Assembly (NCBI GenBank): GCA_016935885.1
Contig: JAFGQA010000429.1
Span: forward strand, 1 to 10,932
Length of the DNA: 10,932 bases
Direction: 5' to 3'
From: Phycisphaerae bacterium
GTDB taxonomy: Bacteria > Planctomycetota > Phycisphaerae > UBA1845 > UTPLA1
Position numbers and translations under genes: made by a program. Under the pieces are notes generated by a model. That model did not search any database. It saw nothing but the letters and a program-made list of their open reading frames with translations, and had not been told where the DNA came from. Positions 6,534-10,932 of the stretch are shown in pieces (the stretch's first letter is position 1; the number at the start of each line of letters is the position of its first letter).

Positions 6534-7613
6534 ATGACGGCAATTGAGAATTACCTGGCCCCACAAAGCCTGGAGGAAGTAAGCCGGATCGCGGCGGATA
6601 CCGGCCGTGTGATCCTTGCCGGTGGGACGGACCTTCTGCCGCGATGGTCGCGCGGCCTGCTCCAAAGGCCTGAAGCCCTCGTCAGCTTGAGGAACGTCGA
6701 GGGCCTCAAAGGCGTCGCGCGACAAAATGGGGAGGTCCGCATCGGGGCTTGCACGCACGTTAGCGAGATCGCCGCCGACCCGATCATCCGCGATGCCGCA
6801 CCGGTGCTGGCCGAGGCGGCGGGCCGCATCGCGTGCCCGCAGGTTCGAAGCCGGGCGACCATCGGCGGGAACTTGTGCAACGCCTCGCCGGCGGCGGACA
6901 CGGCCGTGCCACTCATCCTCTTGGATGCCGTGCTTGATTTGGCACGTGCGCCGCTGCTCTCTGAACAATGCTCCGACGATGTGCCACACTGCTCGCAAAG
7001 CAGTGCCGCACCTCCCAGCCTGATCATGCGGGAAGTGCCCATCACGGACTTCTTCCGCGGGCCGGGTGCCACGGTGCTGGCACCTGGCGAGATCTTGACG
7101 CATATTCGGTTCACGCCCTTTTCCCAAACCTGTGGCACCGGCGTCTCGCCGGTGTCTCACTCCAGACCGGAGGCGTGCGTTGCAGGGGGTGCTGAGGCAG
7201 GCGTCAAGCCTATGTCGGACTGCCGGAGGCCGCGGCGCGGACTGAAGTCCGAGGCTCGCTCGGTGGCGTTCGCGGCGTGGGACAAGTTCGGGACGCGGCC
7301 CGCGATGGAGATTGCCGTGGCTTCCGTGGGTATCGCGCTCAAGATCGAGGACGGCACGATCACGCACGCGAGGATCGCGTATGGCTCCGTTGCACCGGTG
7401 CCGTTGCGGGGCCGTCAAGCCGAGGCGCGACTTGTTGGAAACCCGATTTCTGAGGAAACGATCGGGAAATGCCTGGCCGCGGCCCGGCAGGAAATTGCGC
7501 CCATCACGGACGTGCGCGCGAGCGCCGCGTACCGCCGGGAGATGGTGGGCGTGCTGTTAAGGAGGATGCTGCAACGTGCGGGATGTGATGGACGAGGGAG
7601 CGCCGAGAGCTGA
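6534..7613 (+). CDS. Molybdenum hydroxylase FAD-binding (medium) subunit, CoxM/XdhB/HcrB family
   Basis: A 359-residue FAD subunit of a xanthine-oxidase-family hydroxylase, passing electrons from the iron-sulfur subunit to an acceptor. The FAD motifs are AGGTDL at residues 29-34 and TIGGNLCNASPAAD at 109-122, both canonical. VPITDFFRGPG (about 168-178), GEILTHIRF and FGTRPAMEIAVASVGIAL (about 252-269) are further family blocks. The usual length is about 280-300 residues. The excess lies in two in-frame segments that look repeat-derived: about residues 139-163 (SEQCSDDVPHCSQSSAAPP) and about 199-247 (TCGTGVSPVSH ... RRGLKSEARS). Both fall between conserved blocks, so the fold may survive. No extra [4Fe-4S] loop as in Thauera HcrB is evident. 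The stop TGA (7611-7613) lies inside a heptamer array and 38 bases past the start of the next gene. The start ATG 6534 has only a weak GGTGAT (6522-6527) upstream. Confidence 0.85.
   Translation: MTAIENYLAPQSLEEVSRIAADTGRVILAGGTDLLPRWSRGLLQRPEALVSLRNVEGLKGVARQNGEVRIGACTHVSEIAADPIIRDAAPVLAEAAGRIACPQVRSRATIGGNLCNASPAADTAVPLILLDAVLDLARAPLLSEQCSDDVPHCSQSSAAPPSLIMREVPITDFFRGPGATVLAPGEILTHIRFTPFSQTCGTGVSPVSHSRPEACVAGGAEAGVKPMSDCRRPRRGLKSEARSVAFAAWDKFGTRPAMEIAVASVGIALKIEDGTITHARIAYGSVAPVPLRGRQAEARLVGNPISEETIGKCLAAARQEIAPITDVRASAAYRREMVGVLLRRMLQRAGCDGRGSAES
6981..7011. repeat. Palindromic repeat inside the FAD-subunit gene (first insertion)
   Basis: CACTGCT (6987-6993), a 5-base loop, and AGCAGTG (6999-7005) form a perfect 7-bp stem. 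The pairing extends to 13-bp arms with two mismatches (6981-6993 against 6999-7011). It coincides with a protein segment (VPHCSQSSAA) that has no counterpart in the FAD-subunit family, which points to an inserted palindromic element read in frame. Confidence 0.6.
7130..7154 (+). repeat. 25-bp copy of the intergenic palindrome, in frame in the FAD-subunit gene
   Basis: The 25 bases starting CTGTGGCACC and ending CTCGCCGGTG are the exact reverse complement of 6403-6427 in the MITE-like element. They contain the CACCGGCG/CGCCGGTG hairpin and are translated as CGTGVSPV within a stretch absent from family members. The match seems to end at both edges, so only this module is shared, not the 15-bp terminal repeats. 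Confidence 0.8.
7238..7251. repeat. Third palindrome in the FAD-subunit gene
   Basis: CGGACT and AGTCCG flank the two bases GA, giving a 14-bp near-perfect palindrome translated within RRGLKSEARS. It belongs to the second non-family segment of this protein (about residues 199-247), which appears to be a mosaic of at least two repeat modules. Confidence 0.5.
7559..7565 (+). promoter_or_regulatory. Ribosome-binding site deciding the GTG start of the 2Fe-2S subunit
   Basis: AAGGAGG is a full Shine-Dalgarno sequence ending 10 bases before GTG 7576 and 22 bases before the next in-frame ATG at 7588. It lies inside the FAD-subunit gene and supports a GTG start that overlaps that gene by 38 bases. 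Confidence 0.7.
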
Positions 7614-8196
7614 AAGTGGAGCGTTGAAAACCGAAAGCGGAGAATCGAAAGTGGATCGCGGAGAGTCGAGACATCTCGACGGCGTTGGACTGACCTTCGT
7701 TGTCAACGGGGAATCGGTTGCACTGCACGTTTCGCCCTTTGTCACTCTGTTGGATGTCCTCCGCAACGAGCTCGAGCTCACTGGCACCAAGTACGGCTGC
7801 GGCGAGGGCGAGTGCGGGGCTTGCTCGGTGATCTTGAACGGTAAGGTCGTGAATTCCTGTCTTGTCCTGGCCCTTGAGTGTGAAGGCTCGGAGGTCCTCA
7901 CCATCGAAGGCCTCGCCGAGGGAGGCCAACTCCATCGCATCCAGCAGGCGTTTGTAGATCACGGCGCGATCCAGTGCGGCTTCTGCACGCCGGGCATGAT
8001 CATGGCAACGCATGCTCTGCTCGATGGAAACCCGTCTCCCACCGAAGACGAGATCAAACGTGGCCTGGAAGGAAACCTCTGCCGCTGCACCGGATACCGA
8101 AAGATCATCGATGCAGTGCTGTCGCTGACGGGGCAACACACCGAATCCGCAATCCCCAATCCCCAATCTCCAATCGCGAGGGGAGGCGCGTCGTGA
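7576..8196 (+). CDS. Molybdenum hydroxylase 2Fe-2S (small) subunit, CoxS/XdhC-type/HcrC family
   Basis: A 206-residue iron-sulfur subunit that relays electrons from the molybdenum site to FAD. The plant-ferredoxin-type cluster ligands are C75, C80, C83 (YGCGEGECGAC) and C95 (NSC). The second, helical-domain cluster uses C134-x2-C137 (CGFC) and C169-x-C171 (LCRC). All eight cysteines are present. The usual length is about 150-170 residues; both extra ends are repeat-encoded. Residues 11-33 show a seven-residue period (ESGALKT, ESGESKV, DRGESRH) from a heptamer array. The tail TESAIPNPQSPIA comes from another. The conserved core begins near LTFVVNGESVALHV. The start codon is GTG, chosen by the strong AAGGAGG upstream. 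The stop overlaps the large-subunit start as GTGA (8193-8196), so the three subunits are translationally coupled. Function is confident at family level. Confidence 0.88.
   Translation: MRDVMDEGAPRAESGALKTESGESKVDRGESRHLDGVGLTFVVNGESVALHVSPFVTLLDVLRNELELTGTKYGCGEGECGACSVILNGKVVNSCLVLALECEGSEVLTIEGLAEGGQLHRIQQAFVDHGAIQCGFCTPGMIMATHALLDGNPSPTEDEIKRGLEGNLCRCTGYRKIIDAVLSLTGQHTESAIPNPQSPIARGGAS
7608..7670 (+). repeat. Heptamer array at the FAD/2Fe-2S gene junction (9 units)
   Basis: Nine consecutive 7-base units fit a loose consensus A-R-N-N-G-A-R: AGCTGAA, AGTGGAG, CGTTGAA, AACCGAA, AGCGGAG, AATCGAA, AGTGGAT, CGCGGAG, AGTCGAG. The first unit carries the stop codon of the FAD-subunit gene; the whole array is translated as residues 11-32 of the 2Fe-2S subunit. 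Similarity to the ATTGGAG-type units at 10615-10719 suggests one repeat class. Confidence 0.65.
8141..8175 (-). repeat. Heptamer array at the 3' end of the 2Fe-2S subunit gene (5 units)
   Basis: Five 7-base units on the + strand read CCGAATC, CGCAATC, CCCAATC, CCCAATC, TCCAATC. Read on the - strand they are GATTGGG-type units matching the array at 10615-10719, so this copy is in the opposite orientation. It encodes the C-terminal TESAIPNPQSPI of the subunit, which lies beyond the last conserved cluster ligand and is not a family feature. Confidence 0.75.
8180..8186 (+). promoter_or_regulatory. Ribosome-binding site deciding the GTG start of the molybdenum subunit
   Basis: GGGGAGG lies 6 bases before GTG 8193. 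The frame is open upstream to 7974, but that stretch overlaps the conserved part of the 2Fe-2S gene and has no family similarity, so this site sets the true start. Confidence 0.7.
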
Positions 8197-10619
8197 ATTC
8201 TCAGCCGTCAGATGTTGGATCTCAGTTGGCGGCCGAGAAGGACCGTGCGGGCCGCGCCGGGTCGGAGCAGACGCTCATCGGGAAGCGGGTGCCCAAGCTT
8301 GACGCCCCGGAAAAGGCCACGGGGCTTGCACGGTACATCGAGGACCTCAAGCTGCCCCGCATGCTGTACGGGAAGATCCTTTTTGCCGACCGGCCCCACG
8401 CGCGGATTCTAGACATCGACACCTCCGCCGCCAGGGCCGTGCGGGGTGTCCGGGCCGTGATCACAGCGTCAGACATCGAGCTTGTGCCGTTCGGTTTCGG
8501 CCAGGACAACACGGCGCTCAAGAAGGACAAGGTGACGTGCATCCGGGACGAGGTCGCCGCCGTGGCAGCGGACACGCCCCAGGTCGCGGCCGAGGCGGTG
8601 AAGCGCATCCGCGTCACGTACGAGGACCTGCCTGTGGTGACCTCCCCCGAGCAGGCGTTGGCCGAAGGGGCGCCGGTCATCCATCCCAAGACGCCGGACA
8701 ATACCCCATTCCGCTACGACTATTCTCAAGGCGACTTCGAGCGAGGAATCCGGGAATCGGATGTCATCGTGGAGGACACCTACATCCTCCAGCGCGTGGC
8801 CCACTGTTGCCTCGGTACGTCGGGCATCATCGCCAGCTTCGACGCCGACGGCCGGCTGACCCTCCACTCCCTTACCCAGGTGCCGTTCTTGTACAAGCAC
8901 GACCTGTCGCGGATCGTAGGTGTCGCCCCGGAGAAGATCAGGATCATCCAGCCGCCCATCGGTGGGGGCTTCGGCAGCAAGCTGGACGTCCACCCCTTCG
9001 AGCCCATCTGCGTGTTCCTCGCGAAGAAGACCGGGCGGCCCGTGCGGCTTGTCTTTTCCCGGGAAGAGGAGTTTCTCGCAACGCCCACGCGGCAGCCCAT
9101 GGTGATCTATCTCAAGAGCGGTGCGCAGAAAGATGGGACGTTCACCTTCCGGGATGTGCGGATGATGCTGGACAACGGCGGCCACACGTCCTGGGGCGCC
9201 ACGACGCCGTGGATCAGCATGAGGACGTTCTCCTCCTTGTACCGCGTGCCCCATGTCCGGCAGCACGTGGACGTGGTCTACACGAACAACCCGTATGCCT
9301 GCGCCTTCCGCGGATACGGGAATCCGCAGGCGACCTTCGCCCTCGAGTCCCAGGTGGACCAGTTGGCCGCGGAGTTGGGCATGGATCCCTTGTCGCTGAG
9401 GCTGAAGAACGCCAACCAGCCGGGCGAGACCACGGGGCAAGGCATGGTCCTGACGACGTGCGGCCTGGCGGAATGTCTGGAGGCAGCCGCCCGCAACGCA
9501 GGGTGGGAGTCGAAGCGCCGCACGCTATCAGCGATCAGCGATCGGGATTCGCGCCCGGTCGCGACCGCGACAACCGCCAACGGTCGATCCCAAGTTGTCA
9601 ATCGTCAACCGTCCGTGGTTCGTGGCATCGGCATGGCTTCGTTATTCCACGTAGGCGGTGGGGCCAAGATCTACCGCTCCGACGGCTGCGGCACCATCCT
9701 CAAGATGGACGACTTCGGTGGCGTCACGGTCCTGACTGGCTCGTCGGAGATCGGCCAGGGCTCGGAGACCGTGATCGCGCAGATCGTGGCTCAGGAGCTT
9801 GGCCTGCCGATGAAGAACATCCGCGTGGTCAACAACGACACGGACCTGACCCCATGGGACGTGGGGGTCCACGCCAGCCGCACCACCTTCATCGCCGGGA
9901 ACTCGGCCCTAAGGGCTGCCCGCGCGGCGCGGCGAAAGCTGCTCGATGCCGCGGCGGCGCGCCTGAAGCGACCGCCCGAGGACCTGGACGTCCGTGACGG
10001 CAACGTGGTGGAGCGATCGAGCGGCGAGCCCGTCGAGTCCATTGGCAGGATCATCCGCGGGCTTCACTTCGGTCGCGCCAAGAATGACCTGATCATGACC
10101 ACGGACTTCTACGAGCCGCCGAGCACGGCCCCCGACGAGAAGCACATGGGCAACATCTCCCCCTGCTACGCGTTCGGGACCCATGTGGCGGAGGTCGAGG
10201 TGGACCTGGACACGGGCGTTGTCAAGGTCATCCGAATCACGGCGGCCCACGACGTGGGGAGGGTCATCAACCGCCTCGGCATCGAGGGCCAGGTGGAGGG
10301 CGGGATCGCACAGGGAATCGGCTACTGCCTCACGGAGGAGGTGAAGGTCGAAGGGGGCCGCGTCCTGAATGCGAGTTTCACGGACTACAAGGTCTTGACC
10401 GCGACGGATCTCCCCGAGCTGAGCGTCTCGTTCGTGGAGACCGACGACCCTGCCGGCCCGCACGGCGCGAAGGGAATCGGGGAATCGCCCCTGATCCCCG
10501 TCGCGCCGGCGATCGCCAATGCGGTGTACCATGCCACGGGCGTGCGCGTCACGGAGCTTCCGCTTACGCCGGAGCGGATGCTGAGCAAGCTCAAAGAGGC
10601 GCAGGCGTCTGCGGATTGA
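8193..10619 (+). CDS. Molybdenum hydroxylase large (molybdopterin-binding) subunit, HcrA/XdhA-like
   Basis: An 808-residue catalytic subunit of the xanthine-oxidase superfamily, binding the molybdopterin cofactor and hydroxylating its substrate with water-derived oxygen. The N-terminal domain (about residues 26-150) begins IGKRVPKLDAPEKATGLARYIEDL. Cofactor motifs: GGGFGS at 257-262, AFRGYGNPQ at 371-379, GSSEIGQGSETVIAQIVAQELG, and DTDLTPWDVGVHASRTTF. The catalytic glutamate is E764 in KGIGESPLIP (760-769). The AYxCSFR loop of form-I CO dehydrogenase is absent, so it is not a classical CO dehydrogenase. The TPxDxGxxASRTTF block resembles 4-hydroxybenzoyl-CoA reductase, xanthine and nicotinate hydroxylases. 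The substrate is unresolved. Residues of about 445-475 are a repeat-derived insertion between the family blocks ending ...GWESKRR and starting VRGIGMAS. Start GTG 8193 overlaps the small-subunit stop as GTGA. The stop TGA lies in the first unit of the trailing heptamer array. XdhC/CoxF-type maturation genes are not in the window. Confidence 0.88.
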   Translation: MNSQPSDVGSQLAAEKDRAGRAGSEQTLIGKRVPKLDAPEKATGLARYIEDLKLPRMLYGKILFADRPHARILDIDTSAARAVRGVRAVITASDIELVPFGFGQDNTALKKDKVTCIRDEVAAVAADTPQVAAEAVKRIRVTYEDLPVVTSPEQALAEGAPVIHPKTPDNTPFRYDYSQGDFERGIRESDVIVEDTYILQRVAHCCLGTSGIIASFDADGRLTLHSLTQVPFLYKHDLSRIVGVAPEKIRIIQPPIGGGFGSKLDVHPFEPICVFLAKKTGRPVRLVFSREEEFLATPTRQPMVIYLKSGAQKDGTFTFRDVRMMLDNGGHTSWGATTPWISMRTFSSLYRVPHVRQHVDVVYTNNPYACAFRGYGNPQATFALESQVDQLAAELGMDPLSLRLKNANQPGETTGQGMVLTTCGLAECLEAAARNAGWESKRRTLSAISDRDSRPVATATTANGRSQVVNRQPSVVRGIGMASLFHVGGGAKIYRSDGCGTILKMDDFGGVTVLTGSSEIGQGSETVIAQIVAQELGLPMKNIRVVNNDTDLTPWDVGVHASRTTFIAGNSALRAARAARRKLLDAAAARLKRPPEDLDVRDGNVVERSSGEPVESIGRIIRGLHFGRAKNDLIMTTDFYEPPSTAPDEKHMGNISPCYAFGTHVAEVEVDLDTGVVKVIRITAAHDVGRVINRLGIEGQVEGGIAQGIGYCLTEEVKVEGGRVLNASFTDYKVLTATDLPELSVSFVETDDPAGPHGAKGIGESPLIPVAPAIANAVYHATGVRVTELPLTPERMLSKLKEAQASAD
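9525..9615 (+). repeat. Degenerate 7-bp-periodic insertion inside the molybdenum-subunit gene
   Basis: About 13 seven-base units can be laid end to end. The clearest are CTATCAG, CGATCAG, CGATCGG near the start and TTGTCAA, TCGTCAA, CCGTCCG near the end; TCAATCG and TCAACCG match the inverse of the ATTGACG unit seen at 10615-10719. The encoded segment (about residues 445-475) interrupts family blocks and is rich in Ser, Arg, Thr, Ala and Asn. The exact borders are uncertain by a few bases; the middle units are weak. Confidence 0.55.
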
Positions 10620-10719
10620 CGATTGGAGATTGACGATTGGAGATTGACGATTGGGGATTGGGGACTGGAGATTGGGGATTGACGATTGGGGATTGGAGAT
10701 TGCGGATTGGGGATTCGAG
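10615..10719 (+). repeat. Array of 15 heptamers, consensus ATTGRNG
   Basis: Fifteen uninterrupted 7-base units run from 10615: ATTGACG, ATTGGAG, ATTGACG, ATTGGAG, ATTGACG, ATTGGGG, ATTGGGG, ACTGGAG, ATTGGGG, ATTGACG, ATTGGGG, ATTGGAG, ATTGCGG, ATTGGGG, ATTCGAG. The first unit supplies the TGA stop (10617-10619) of the molybdenum-subunit gene. Such arrays recall the heptanucleotide STRR repeats known from cyanobacteria (CCCCAAT-type units); kinship is not implied. The array is non-coding here. The following 313-base tail (10620-10932) has no gene I recognise. Confidence 0.9.
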
Positions 10720-10745
10720 GTTTCGGAGGGACGGCGAGTCTTGCA

Positions 10746-10768
10746 CGCTGGTGCGAGAATCCTTTCTC
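10746..10768 (+). repeat. Single outlying copy of the 24-bp tandem repeat
   Basis: The 23 bases starting CGCTGGTGCGAG and ending CCTTTCTC match the unit that is tandemly repeated from 10847. This copy lies 78 bases before the array and is separated from it by the hairpin at 10793-10827. Confidence 0.85.
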
Positions 10769-10792
10769 GTACGTGTTTGGCGGGGTGGCATG

Positions 10793-10827
10793 GGTAAGCG
10801 GAGCCGCCAGCGGCGGCGGAGCTTACC
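10793..10827. other. Long symmetric hairpin after the molybdenum hydroxylase operon
   Basis: GGTAAGC (10793-10799) pairs with GCTTACC (10821-10827), and GCCGCC (10803-10808) with GGCGGC (10812-10817), around the loop AGC. A symmetric GGA/GGA internal loop separates the two stems. That is 13 paired bases in 35. There is no T-run, so it is not a standard intrinsic terminator, though it could protect or end the operon transcript. Being set among repeats, it may itself be a dispersed palindromic repeat. Confidence 0.6.
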
Positions 10828-10846
10828 GGTGAGCATCCACTCGAGC

Positions 10847-10932
10847 CGCTGGTGCGAGAATCCTTTCTCCCGCTGGTGCGAGAATCCTTTCTCCCGCTGG
10901 TGCGAGAATCCTTTCTCCCGCTGGTGCGAGAA
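10847..10932 (+). repeat. 24-bp tandem direct repeat, three full copies plus a partial, running off the window
   Basis: Identical 24-base units begin at 10847, 10871 and 10895 with CGCTGGTGCGAG; the fourth, from 10919, is cut by the window end after 14 bases. Each unit contains GAGAA-TCCT-TTCTC, a 5-bp hairpin. Copies touch directly with no spacers. Because 24 is a multiple of three, one forward frame reads an eight-residue repeat (AGARILSP), but no start codon or gene context is seen. Confidence 0.9.

Noticed and set aside
8469..9440. Long antisense open frame (323 codons) and similar antisense frames at 1952-2764 and 6465-7418
   Set aside because: All lie opposite well-supported conserved genes, have shadow-like composition and show no recognisable domain.
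8537..9997. Long + strand open frame inside the molybdenum-subunit gene (486 codons)
   Set aside because: It is a GC-driven shadow of the real frame, rich in Arg, Gly and Pro, with no family motif.
8193..10619. Form-I aerobic CO dehydrogenase (CoxL)
   Set aside because: The diagnostic AYxCSFR active-site loop is missing; the corresponding place reads CAFRGYGNPQ, as in other xanthine-oxidase-family hydroxylases.
10591..10836. Antisense open frame over the heptamer array
   Set aside because: It reads the array as NPQSPI-type peptide repeats only; heptamers lack stops in that frame, so the ORF is a by-product of the repeat.
10847..10932. CRISPR array
   Set aside because: The 24-bp units abut directly with no unique spacers, and no cas gene is in the window. 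It is a plain tandem repeat.

Overview
The window reads as bacterial chromosome: GC-rich, densely coded, with every convincing gene on the + strand. Organism: palindromic repeats whose translation reads GTGVSPV and heptamer arrays whose translation reads PNPQSPI are, from memory, frequent in Planctomycetota and some other environmental lineages. A planctomycete-like source is therefore my best guess, but no marker gene here proves it. The genome appears repeat-rich and tolerant of repeats inside genes.

Layout. (1) 183-1628: an orphan DNA methyltransferase of the N4-cytosine/N6-adenine type (DPFAGVG and TSPPY motifs), preceded by a weak candidate promoter and a short hairpin. (2) 1701-3715: a two-gene operon for a B12-dependent acyl-CoA mutase, with the small cobalamin-binding subunit first and the large substrate-binding subunit second, overlapping by ATGA. 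The large subunit keeps the methylmalonyl-CoA-type Tyr and Arg, but its adenosyl-contact loop is rewritten and contains six glycines. (3) 3716-4771: an accessory patch made of a fragment of an N6-adenine methyltransferase of the large restriction/helicase type, a MntA/HepT toxin-antitoxin pair, and a decayed second copy of the mutase C-terminus. (4) 4772-5464: an unknown four-helix membrane protein. (5) 5520-6273: a second nucleotidyltransferase/HEPN pair of a different HEPN subtype. (6) 6341-6446: a 98-bp MITE-like palindromic element with 15-bp inverted ends and a possible 4-bp target duplication. (7) 6534-10619: a three-gene operon for a molybdenum hydroxylase of the xanthine dehydrogenase / 4-hydroxybenzoyl-CoA reductase family (FAD, 2Fe-2S and Mo subunits), translationally coupled. 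(8) 10615-10932: a heptamer array, a long hairpin and 24-bp tandem repeats, with no gene seen.

How the genes fit together. The mutase pair would convert a methylmalonyl-type CoA ester by an adenosylcobalamin radical mechanism. The molybdenum hydroxylase would oxidise an aromatic, N-heterocyclic or CoA-linked substrate, passing electrons Mo to 2Fe-2S to FAD. Nothing in the window links the two pathways. The two MNT/HEPN modules and the orphan methylase suggest an accessory or defence-type region between metabolic operons.

Most unusual signal. The molybdenum hydroxylase operon is riddled with repeats: four 7-bp-periodic arrays (at the FAD/FeS gene junction, at the FeS gene's 3' end, inside the Mo subunit, and just after it) and at least three palindromic repeats inside the FAD-subunit gene. 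All leave the reading frames open, and two stop codons lie inside heptamers. I see no convincing new multi-gene system. The repeat colonisation, the remodelled mutase and the decayed mutase 3' copy beside a toxin-antitoxin pair deserve the closest look.
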